Origin: JAJTGZ01 sp964403525
GTDB lineage: Bacteria > Planctomycetota > Phycisphaerae > Phycisphaerales > UBA1924
NCBI GenBank assembly: GCA_964403525.1
Contig: CAYOGE010000028.1
Span: 1 to 43,917 of the forward strand
DNA length: 43,917 nucleotides
Direction of reading: 5' to 3'
Below the pieces are notes generated by a model. It worked only from the letters and a program-made list of their open reading frames with translations. It was not told where the DNA came from and made no database searches. A program made the translations under genes and the position numbers. Below are positions 13,577 through 20,709 of this stretch, piece after piece; the stretch's first letter is position 1, and every line of letters begins with the position of its first letter.

Positions 13577-14758
13577 ACGATCTACCTCGACAACAACGCG
13601 ACGACCCGGCCGGCACGCGAAGTCGTTGAGGCCGTCGCCCGCGCGATGACCGAGCAGTGGGCCAACCCCTCAAGCGTCCACCGCGCCGGGCAGGATGCGC
13701 GTCACGCGGTCGAACTCGCCCGTGCCTCGGTTGCCGCTCTCATCGGTGCCAGGCCGAAGTCCATCACGTTCACCAGCGGCGGTACTGAAGCCATCGACCT
13801 GGCCATCCGCGGCACACTCGCCTCCGCTCCCACCCCCCCGCGCGTCGTCTCGACGGCCATCGAGCACGCCGCCGTCCGCGAGCTGCTCCAGCAACTGAGT
13901 CAGGACGGAGCGATCACCCTCGACCACCTGGCGATCGACCGTGCCGGCATCGTCACCCCCGATTCGATCGAGCGGGCCATCGCTCCCGGCACGCGCCTGG
14001 TGACCGTGCAATGGGCCAACAACGAGACCGGTGCTGTGCAACCCGTCGCCGCAATCGCCGCCCGCTGCCGCGCCGTCGGCGCCATCTTTCACTGCGATGC
14101 CACTCAGTGGGTCGGGAAGATGCCCATCGATGTCGGTGAGATGCGGGCAGGAGCCGGCACCCCACCACCACCGTGTGATCTGCTCACCTGCTCGGCTCAC
14201 AAGTGGCACGGGCCCAAGGGCGTCGGCGTTCTCTGGATGCGCACGGGCCAGCGCCTGGCGCCGCGCATCATCGGCACACAGGAGAAAGGCCGCCGCGGAG
14301 GCACCGAGCACACCGAGGGGATCATCGGCGCGGGCGTCGCCGCCGCGCTGGCGAAGGACTGGCTGGCCGATCCGGCCGACCGCGCGGGCATCGCAGCGCT
14401 GCGTGACCGCCTCGAAGCTCGCATCCTCAAAGAAAACCCGGGAGCGACCGTCAACGGGCCCACCGACGCGGACCTGCGTTTGTGGAGCACAACCAACATC
14501 GCGTTCCCACGCCTGGAGGCCGAGGCGCTGTTGATGGCCTTCAGCGAACGCGGGCTCTGCGCCTCCGCCGGGGCGGCCTGTTCATCGGGCTCGCTCGATC
14601 CATCGCCCGTCCTGCTGGCCATGGGCATTCCCCCAGCGCTCGCCCACGGCTCGATCCGCTTCTCATTCTCTCGCCACACGACCGAAGCCGAAGTCGACGA
14701 AGCCGCGGCGATCGTGGCCGCGTGCGTCGCACGTGTGGGGTCGAGCATGACGGGGTAG
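13577..14758 (+). CDS. Cysteine desulfurase (NifS/IscS-like), apparent ACG start
   Basis: This PLP enzyme moves sulfur from cysteine onto a protein persulfide for iron-sulfur cluster or tRNA thiolation. From ACG at 13577 the protein is 393 residues and begins MIYLDNNATTRP, the usual NifS/IscS N-terminus. PLP-site residues are visible: TSGGTEA (67-72), His97, Asp174 and Gln177 (FHCDATQ), and the Schiff-base lysine Lys209 in SAHKWHGPKG. The active-site cysteine is Cys335 in AGAACSSGS. The only in-frame ATG codons nearby lie further upstream (13439 and 13475) and would add an Arg/Pro/His-rich extension unlike the family, and TACCCT lies 5 nt before ACG. It may supply sulfur for NuoG-type clusters. 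A sequencing error at the start codon cannot be excluded. Confidence 0.85.
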   Translation, partial: TIYLDNNATTRPAREVVEAVARAMTEQWANPSSVHRAGQDARHAVELARASVAALIGARPKSITFTSGGTEAIDLAIRGTLASAPTPPRVVSTAIEHAAVRELLQQLSQDGAITLDHLAIDRAGIVTPDSIERAIAPGTRLVTVQWANNETGAVQPVAAIAARCRAVGAIFHCDATQWVGKMPIDVGEMRAGAGTPPPPCDLLTCSAHKWHGPKGVGVLWMRTGQRLAPRIIGTQEKGRRGGTEHTEGIIGAGVAAALAKDWLADPADRAGIAALRDRLEARILKENPGATVNGPTDADLRLWSTTNIAFPRLEAEALLMAFSERGLCASAGAACSSGSLDPSPVLLAMGIPPALAHGSIRFSFSRHTTEAEVDEAAAIVAACVARVGSSMTG

Positions 14759-14801
14759 GCGGGGGCACCCGCCCAACCCCACCCGGCGCATAAATGCGCA
14801 C

Positions 14802-14807
14802 TACCCT
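14802..14807 (+). promoter_or_regulatory. -10 box TACCCT of the DUF4190-like gene
   Basis: It ends 6 nt before the ATG at 14814, a leaderless layout without Shine-Dalgarno. Confidence 0.5.
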
Positions 14808-14813
14808 CCGCCC

Positions 14814-15599
14814 ATGAGCCAGAACCCATACGCGGCCTACGGCAGTCCCACCGAATCGGCACCCGAAGCACGCACCAGCATGCTGGCGATCGCCTCGCTG
14901 GTCTCGTCGCTCATCTGCTGCATCCCCGTGTTGACCGGGGCGCTGGGGGTCATCCTGGGGGGCATCGCGCTCTTCCGGATCAGCGCCTCAAACGGGCGGC
15001 GCAAGGGCGTGGGCCTGGCGATCGCCGGCATCATTGTCGGCCTGGTCGTCTCGTTCATCTGGCTCTTCGTCGTCATCGGGGCCTACTCGGGGCTCAAGCA
15101 GTTCAGCGCACTGGCGCAGCCCGTTGTTGATTCGCTCAACATGTCCGACGCGGGCAAGCTGCGCTCGTCGCTCAATCCCACCCTTGCGGCGCAGGTGACC
15201 GACGCCGATTGGGCGAGCTTCAAGAGCAAGGTCGAGGCCGAACTGGGCACGCTCGAGCCCCCCACCAACCCGATCGAGTTCTTCAGCAGCTACGGGCAAG
15301 CGGGCAAGCTGATGAACAACCACCGCGGCTCCGGCAACGAGATCCCGATCCCGCTCAAGGGGAGCAAGGGGTACGGGATGATGCTGATCGAAATGCCGCG
15401 CAACTCCCGGAACCAGGGCACGAGCATGAGCGACGCGATCCTCGGCAACGCGCTGAACATCGGCGTCATCCTTCCCTCGGGCAACGTCGTTTACCTTGTC
15501 GATCCCGATGCGCTCAAGGTCGGCACGCCGCCGAACAAGCCGGCGCTCCCCGCCCCCGCGGAGCCCGCCGACGGCGACACCAAGCCGAAGGGCGTCTGA
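14814..15599 (+). CDS. DUF4190-like two-helix membrane protein
   Basis: This 261-residue protein starts with a short Pro/Tyr/Ser segment (MSQNPYAAYGSP), then two hydrophobic segments (about 23-57 and 64-90) separated by SNGRRKGVGLAIAG, the pattern of DUF4190. The remaining 160 residues form a soluble domain of unknown type, probably on one face of the membrane, with FKSKVEAELGTLEPPTNPIEFF and a C-terminal Pro/Lys tail. Such proteins have no established biochemical function. It starts 55 nt after the cysteine desulfurase stop, and mlaF follows 50 nt later, each with its own -10 box. Confidence 0.7.
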   Translation: MSQNPYAAYGSPTESAPEARTSMLAIASLVSSLICCIPVLTGALGVILGGIALFRISASNGRRKGVGLAIAGIIVGLVVSFIWLFVVIGAYSGLKQFSALAQPVVDSLNMSDAGKLRSSLNPTLAAQVTDADWASFKSKVEAELGTLEPPTNPIEFFSSYGQAGKLMNNHRGSGNEIPIPLKGSKGYGMMLIEMPRNSRNQGTSMSDAILGNALNIGVILPSGNVVYLVDPDALKVGTPPNKPALPAPAEPADGDTKPKGV

Positions 15600-15635
15600 A
15601 ATCGGCCGGGGACGAATCCTCACCCTGCGCGGCGT

Positions 15636-15641
15636 TATGAT
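15636..15641 (+). promoter_or_regulatory. -10 box TATGAT of the mlaF-like gene
   Basis: It ends 8 nt before the ATG at 15650; close to the TATAAT consensus, with no Shine-Dalgarno before the start. Confidence 0.55.
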
Positions 15642-15649
15642 CCGCCCGC

Positions 15650-16597
15650 ATGAGCGTTGACGGGTCCACACCCAGCCAGCCCGAGCCGATCATCCGCGTG
15701 CGCAACCTCGTCAAGCGGTTCGACGGTCGCGCGGTGCTCGACGGCGTCTCGCTCGACGTCACGCCGGGCCAGACCCTGGTGATCATGGGCGGGTCGGGGT
15801 GCGGCAAGAGCACGCTGCTGCGCTGCCTCATCGGTTCGCTCCGCCCGGAAGAAGGGTCGATCGAGATGTTCGGGCGCGACCTGTGCAACCTCAGTGAAGA
15901 GGGGATGGACGCCGTCCGCAAGAAGTTTGGCATCCTCTTCCAGTCCGGAGCGCTCTACAACTCGATGTCGGTCGCCGAGAACGTCGCGCTGCCGCTCAAC
16001 GAGCACACCGACCTTGACCCCCAGACCATCGAGACGATCGTCACCATCAAGCTCGAGCAGGTCGGCCTGCGCGAGCACGCCGACAAGTACCCCGGTCAGA
16101 TCAGCGGCGGCATGAAGAAGCGCGCGGGCCTGGCCCGCGCGATGGCGCTCGACCCCCAGATCCTCTTCTACGACGAGCCCAGCGCCGGGCTCGACCCCGT
16201 CACCAGCGCCGAGATCGACCAACTGATCGTCAGCCTCACGCGCGGCCTGGGCGTAACGAGCATCGTCGTCACCCACGAAATGGACAGCGCCTTCACTATC
16301 GCCGACCGCATGGTGATGCTCGACAAAGGGCGCGTGCTGCGCGCCGACGACCGTGCCTGGTTCGAACAACTCCGCTCGCTGACCGAGGCCGAGGCACGCC
16401 GGCGAGTCGACGCCGGCGAGATGAGCGAGGACGAGCAACTTATCAGGCAATTCCTGCGCGGCGACGCCGACGGCCCGATCACCGCCCGCCGCAGCGCCAG
16501 CAGCTACGCGGACGACCTGCTCCGCGGGAGGCACCCGGTCAACGCCCCCGCCGTCCAGTCAACCAAGCCGGTGCGCAAGGACGACGCACGCCCCTGA
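15650..16597 (+). CDS. mlaF: MlaF-type ABC ATPase of an MCE lipid-transport system
   Basis: This 315-residue ATPase has Walker A GGSGCGKS (about 44-51), Q-loop FQSGALYNSMSVAENVALPL, signature ISGGMKKRAGLARA, Walker B ILFYDEPSAGLDPV and the switch His in VVTHEMDSAF. These strings match MlaF, the ATPase of the MlaFEDB complex that moves phospholipids between the membranes. The MCE gene 33 nt downstream supports this. A C-terminal extension of about 60 residues follows the usual end. No MlaE permease is encoded next to it, so the membrane partner must lie elsewhere. The ATG lies 8 nt after TATGAT. Confidence 0.9.
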   Translation: MSVDGSTPSQPEPIIRVRNLVKRFDGRAVLDGVSLDVTPGQTLVIMGGSGCGKSTLLRCLIGSLRPEEGSIEMFGRDLCNLSEEGMDAVRKKFGILFQSGALYNSMSVAENVALPLNEHTDLDPQTIETIVTIKLEQVGLREHADKYPGQISGGMKKRAGLARAMALDPQILFYDEPSAGLDPVTSAEIDQLIVSLTRGLGVTSIVVTHEMDSAFTIADRMVMLDKGRVLRADDRAWFEQLRSLTEAEARRRVDAGEMSEDEQLIRQFLRGDADGPITARRSASSYADDLLRGRHPVNAPAVQSTKPVRKDDARP

Positions 16598-16630
16598 CAC
16601 GCGCCGCACACGCTCTTTGGTGCCACGATC

Positions 16631-17944
16631 ATGAAGAACACGCAGAACAACTTCATCGCCGGCGTATTCACGCTCCTGGGTATCGCGGGCTTTGTGTTCA
16701 TCATCCTCACGCTCTCGGGAGTGAGCGCCTTCGCCACCCGCAAGAGCGAGTACACCGTGCGCTTCTCGCTGGCCGACGGCGCCTCCGGGCTCAAGAACGG
16801 CTCCTCGGTCCGCGTCGGCGGGCAGGAGGCGGGGCGCGTGACCGGCGTTTCGTTCTGGCCCGACGCGATGGACACGCAGGGGCACGCGCAGCCGCCTCAG
16901 TTTGTCGACGTACGCGTCGCGATACGCCGGGACATCACCCTCTATAACGACGCGGCTGTCCTGCTCGAACTGCCCCTCCTTGGCAACGTAAGCGCGATCA
17001 ACATCCCGTCGGTTGGTCACGCCGACAAGGGCGTGCTCGCCGAAGGGTCAGAGATCATGGGGCGCATCGCCCCTCCCGCGTTCCTGCAGCAGGCGGGCTT
17101 CGGCGACGAGCAACGCAAGGCCGTGCAGGACATCCTCGCCGACACCAAGCAGGTGGCCTCCGACCTCCGCGAGATTACCGGAGCCGTGACCGGCAAGGCG
17201 GGAACGACGATGGAGAACATCAACGCCGCCGCCGCCGACATCCGCGAGGTCGCCGCGGAAGCAAAGGCCCGCCTGAACGATTGGTCGCCGCGCATCGACA
17301 GCACGCTCAAGAACGTCGAGTCGCTCAGCGCCAGCGCCGAGGCCTCTCGCAAGCTGCTCAACGAGGGGCTGGAGAAGGCCAAGGACTTCATTGCCAGTGT
17401 TCAGCAGACCCTCGACGCCAATCGGCCCCGCTTCGACAGCATCGTCAAGAACACCGACGAACTCGTCACCAAGGCCAACACCGAGATGTACCAGCGGGTG
17501 CAGGCCACCCTCGACGATGCGCAGCGCGGCGTCCGTTCCTTCTCTGCGGCGGGCGACGCGGCGGGGAGCCTGATCAACGAGCTCGCCCCCGAGGTGAGGC
17601 TCGCGATGGCCAACGCCCGCCTCGCAAGCGACCAGCTCAAGCTCATGATGACCGAGGTGCGCAGAAACCCTTGGCGCCTTCTCTACCAGCCCGGCGCGAA
17701 GGAACTCGAGCGCGAGCTGGTCTACGACGCCGCCCGCAACTACGCCCAGGCCGTAAGCGACCTGCGCGGAGCCAGCGCCAGCCTCGAGTCACTCGCCGGA
17801 AGCATGGACGGCCCCAACCGCGGCCCACTCAGCGACGCCGACAAGGCCCGGCTCGCCGAGGTGCAAAGGGGCGTCCTCGAGTCTTTCGCCAAGTACAAGC
17901 AGGCGGAAAGCAAGTTCCTCGACATCATCGTCAAGCAGCCTTGA
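16631..17944 (+). CDS. mlaD: MCE-family (MlaD-like) substrate-binding protein
   Basis: This 437-residue protein has one N-terminal transmembrane helix (about 9-30) and an MCE domain (about 37-115: YTVRFSLADGASGLKNGSSVRVGGQEAGRVTGVSF). A long, mostly helical and coiled-coil region follows (about 155-435) with few prolines. MCE proteins form hexameric rings that bind lipids and span the periplasm. MlaD of Escherichia coli is about 180 residues, so the helical extension could build a longer tunnel, as in PqiB/YebT or Mce proteins. No Shine-Dalgarno precedes it; it is probably expressed with mlaF. Its stop lies 5 nt from the stop of the convergent FAS1 gene. Confidence 0.88.
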   Translation: MKNTQNNFIAGVFTLLGIAGFVFIILTLSGVSAFATRKSEYTVRFSLADGASGLKNGSSVRVGGQEAGRVTGVSFWPDAMDTQGHAQPPQFVDVRVAIRRDITLYNDAAVLLELPLLGNVSAINIPSVGHADKGVLAEGSEIMGRIAPPAFLQQAGFGDEQRKAVQDILADTKQVASDLREITGAVTGKAGTTMENINAAAADIREVAAEAKARLNDWSPRIDSTLKNVESLSASAEASRKLLNEGLEKAKDFIASVQQTLDANRPRFDSIVKNTDELVTKANTEMYQRVQATLDDAQRGVRSFSAAGDAAGSLINELAPEVRLAMANARLASDQLKLMMTEVRRNPWRLLYQPGAKELERELVYDAARNYAQAVSDLRGASASLESLAGSMDGPNRGPLSDADKARLAEVQRGVLESFAKYKQAESKFLDIIVKQP

Positions 17945-17949
17945 ACAAC

Positions 17950-19692
17950 TCAGCGGCTCGCAGGGACGCCCGTGCTCTGATAGACACGGTCCATCGCTCG
18001 ACGGTAGAGCCACGCACGCTTGGCCGCGTCCTTCTCTGCTTCACCCTCAGCGAGCGCCAGCCGCAGCCCGTCAACCGCTGCGCTCCCGAGCGTCTCCGCG
18101 GCCAGATCAACCAGCGCAGTGATGGTCACCTCGTACACGGCGGCGCACGCCGCCGCGTTGCCTTCGTTAAAAAGCGGCACACCACGCTCGATGGCGACCT
18201 CGATCAGGCCCGAGATGCTGGCGGCGGTGACCTTCGTCTCCTCTGCGCCCGAGCCCGGACGACCTGCAGGCCCGGGGACAAGCACGCGGTCGATGATGTG
18301 GATGACGCCGTTGGAGGCGTCGATATCGGCCGCGATGATCGCCGCGCCGACCGCGGTGACCTTGCCGTCAACCAGCGCGAACGACACCGCGTCGCGCCCC
18401 AGCAGCGTACGCGCTGAGCCCTGTGAGACCATGTCGCTGCGGCGGATGCGGCTGGGGATCACGTGCGCGCTGAGCACCGCGGCCAGCTTTGCCGGGTCGG
18501 CGAGCAGGGCCTTGACGGCCGGCTCGCCGAGGGCCGCAAAGGCCTCATTCGACGGCGCGAGCACGGTCCACGGGCCGCCGTTCTCACCTCCGAGTTGCTC
18601 GGCCAGACCGGCCGCGACGACGGCCTTGAGGAGCGTCGAGAGGCGCGGGTCTTCACCAGCCAGCTCGGCGATCGAGCGCGTCTGGGGGACCATGACCTTG
18701 CCGATCACGTGCACGATCCCGCCCTGGAACCGCACGTCGGCCTTCAGCAGCGGCGCGCCGGCGATGGTGACCGCCTCGCTGTCGACAGCGAGGTTCTGGC
18801 CCGAGAGTGCGACCACGCCGCGGCGCTGGAGCAACTCCGCGGAGTCAACCGCGGTGGGAACGATGTGGTTCTTGAGGATCGCCCGCAGCGTCTCGCGTCC
18901 CTGCGGGCTGGTCAGGAACTTCACCTTCTCCGCGGGGATCGCCTCGAACGCCTGGTTGGTGGGCGCAAAGACGGTCAAGCGGCCCTCGGCGGGGAGTTGA
19001 AGGCCCGACGCCTCGACCAGCGCGAGGAGCGTCGTCAGCCCGGCGTCCTTGGCGACCGTCGCCAGATCGGGGCTCTGCGGGCGCCCGCCGGCCTGCACGC
19101 TCAGCGGACGCACGGAATCGATATCGAGCTGGAACGCGCCGGCTTTCTTGTCGGCAAGCGTCACGCCGATCGACTCCACGCGCGCGGGTGTGAGCTTCGG
19201 CGCGTTGGCGACGAGCCGCCCGAAGCTGTAGAGGCGGAACTGATCGAAGGGGAGCTTGAGGGTGACCCACTCGCCGGCGACGGTCTCGAACTTGGCCTGG
19301 AAGCTCCCCGCCATCATGCGCACATCCGAGCAGCGCACATCAAACTGGTAGACCCGCCCGTCGCCGCGCACGCGCACCTCTACGCCCGACGCGTCCTTGA
19401 ACGAGCCCTCGGGAACGGTCGTCTGCACCTGCGAGAAGCCGCCGTTGTTCTCCAGCGAGAGCTCACCCGCGAACCGGAGGATGCCCGGCAGAGGCTGCGT
19501 CACGCGCCCCGTCGACTTGCCACCCATCACACCGTCGAGCACGGTGCGCCACCCGGAGATGCCGTCATCAAACTCCAGGTTGGCGGGCTGTACGTTGGCC
19601 GTCTGACCGTGCACGAGACTCGAAGCGGCCAGGACCGTCACGATCCCCTTGAACGAGCCCTTCGCAACCACCTTCGCGAGATTGAACAGCAT
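17950..19692 (-). CDS. Exported CIA30-FAS1-FAS1 protein
   Basis: This 580-residue protein starts with a signal peptide of about 30 residues ending VHG-Q. Residues 38-197 match the CIA30 fold (FDDGISGWRTVLDGVMGGKSTG; later SIGVTL). Two fasciclin (FAS1) domains follow: about 209-337, with TVFAPTNQAFEAIP and VHVIGKVMVP, and about 346-473, with TVLAPSNEAFAAL and IHIIDRVLVP. A C-terminal helical region (485-580) has no recognised fold. FAS1 domains mediate adhesion, and CIA30 is otherwise known from complex I assembly or as a carbohydrate-binding-like domain. The ATG at 19692 follows UGGGGAUUCAC. Predicted to be periplasmic or surface bound. Stops 5 nt from the convergent MCE gene. Confidence 0.82.
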   Translation of the reverse strand: MLFNLAKVVAKGSFKGIVTVLAASSLVHGQTANVQPANLEFDDGISGWRTVLDGVMGGKSTGRVTQPLPGILRFAGELSLENNGGFSQVQTTVPEGSFKDASGVEVRVRGDGRVYQFDVRCSDVRMMAGSFQAKFETVAGEWVTLKLPFDQFRLYSFGRLVANAPKLTPARVESIGVTLADKKAGAFQLDIDSVRPLSVQAGGRPQSPDLATVAKDAGLTTLLALVEASGLQLPAEGRLTVFAPTNQAFEAIPAEKVKFLTSPQGRETLRAILKNHIVPTAVDSAELLQRRGVVALSGQNLAVDSEAVTIAGAPLLKADVRFQGGIVHVIGKVMVPQTRSIAELAGEDPRLSTLLKAVVAAGLAEQLGGENGGPWTVLAPSNEAFAALGEPAVKALLADPAKLAAVLSAHVIPSRIRRSDMVSQGSARTLLGRDAVSFALVDGKVTAVGAAIIAADIDASNGVIHIIDRVLVPGPAGRPGSGAEETKVTAASISGLIEVAIERGVPLFNEGNAAACAAVYEVTITALVDLAAETLGSAAVDGLRLALAEGEAEKDAAKRAWLYRRAMDRVYQSTGVPASR

Positions 19693-19933
19693 GTGAATCC
19701 CCAGAGTGAGAACGTTCGACAAGGCGCCCAGACCGAGCGGCTGGAAAGACCGACGGCGCGGCGGTGAAACGGGCCGACTTGAGAGGTTCGGAGCGGATGT
19801 GGGCCGGTTTTTGAAGCGCACGCCGCATCTCGTGGCAATCGATGGTCTGTGTACCTTCGTGCTCTGGGGAAACAGCCTCGTCGTCGCATGTGGCGAGGAG
19901 GAAGACTCATCGTGCGTACTTGGGCCCGTCCGT

Positions 19934-19939
19934 TACACT
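19934..19939 (+). promoter_or_regulatory. -10 box TACACT of the small membrane protein gene
   Basis: It ends 7 nt before the ATG at 19947; no ribosome-binding site. Confidence 0.45.
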
Positions 19940-19946
19940 CCAATTC

Positions 19947-20492
19947 ATGGAGTGGCGACCAACGCTTGCGCAGCTTCGGGTTCAGCGGGAGACGATGGTA
20001 TTCCCGCGGGCAGCGACGCTTGCGGGAGAGGCGTTGGCGGGGGTGGCGGTCTTCACCATGCACGGGGTGGTGCTGTTTGTGCTCGGGCGGTCGGCGCTGA
20101 CCGATCCCTTTGTGGGGCCGCGGGTCCTCTGCGGCGTCTTCGCGGCTGTGTATGTGTTGTTCTTGCTTTGGCCGACGGTGAGCGCAGCGCGGGCGGTGCG
20201 GGTGATGATGATCCGCCGAGGCGCGATTCGGTGGTTCGGGGTGCTTCGGCGGAGCGTGGAACTGAAGCCGCCTCTGCGGCTGAGCCGGCCGGATGTGCCG
20301 GTGGTGCGGCGCACGTTCACCTCGCGCGGCGGGCCGGTGCTGCGGATCCGCGACGCCCAAGGCGTGGAGGTGGAGACCTTCCGGTGGTCGGGCGACGCGA
20401 TCGATGAAGCGGTGGACACGCTGCACCGGATGGGGATGGTGGAAGCGGAGGCGGGGGACCATCAGCCCCGGGGATCGCCGCACGCGAATTGA
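19947..20492 (+). CDS. Small membrane protein of unknown function
   Basis: This 181-residue protein has two hydrophobic helices (about 25-48 and 60-80) linked by a short loop, then a C-terminal soluble part (about 85-181) with regularly spaced strands (GAIRWFGVLRRSVELKPPL, GGPVLRIRDAQGVEVETFRW) and a final helix DEAVDTLHRMGMV. The layout recalls bacterial PH-like membrane proteins, but no motif proves it. The ATG at 19947 is chosen because TACACT lies 7 nt upstream; the frame is open earlier. It is divergent from the FAS1 gene and convergent with the TolC-family gene. Confidence 0.6.
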   Translation: MEWRPTLAQLRVQRETMVFPRAATLAGEALAGVAVFTMHGVVLFVLGRSALTDPFVGPRVLCGVFAAVYVLFLLWPTVSAARAVRVMMIRRGAIRWFGVLRRSVELKPPLRLSRPDVPVVRRTFTSRGGPVLRIRDAQGVEVETFRWSGDAIDEAVDTLHRMGMVEAEAGDHQPRGSPHAN

Positions 20493-20496
20493 TAGG

Positions 20497-20532
20497 GCAG
20501 AGCCGCCGACAAGCGGCCGCCTGAGGCTCTGC
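20497..20532 (+). terminator. Possible hairpin terminator after the small membrane protein
   Basis: GCAGAGCC (20497-20504) pairs with GGCTCTGC (20525-20532), with an inner GCCG/CGGC pair. No U-run follows, so intrinsic termination is uncertain. The rest of the 217-nt gap to 20709 shows no gene or RNA that I recognise. Confidence 0.4.
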
Positions 20533-20709
20533 TGAGGATCAGAAACCGGGGATGGGCTGGGCGCGCGTCACGCACGCGGGCGAAGAGCCTGCGGCCGCCG
20601 AAACCGTGCTCCCGCGCGGTTTATTCACGTTTCCCCTGATTCCGCAAGCGGCCAGATCGCGTGCGGCACGGTCTGCACACGTGAGCCCAGGCGAAGGCTG
20701 AGCGTTTGC

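Noticed and set aside
3000..20000. Horizontal transfer or a mobile element within the window
   Set aside because: No transposase, integrase, tRNA-flanked boundary or evident shift in base composition was seen.
20533..20709. Possible small RNA or tRNA in the gap before the TolC-family gene
   Set aside because: It contains GC-rich short inverted repeats but no cloverleaf, anticodon arm or conserved TPsiC sequence that I could find, and no promoter/terminator pair.
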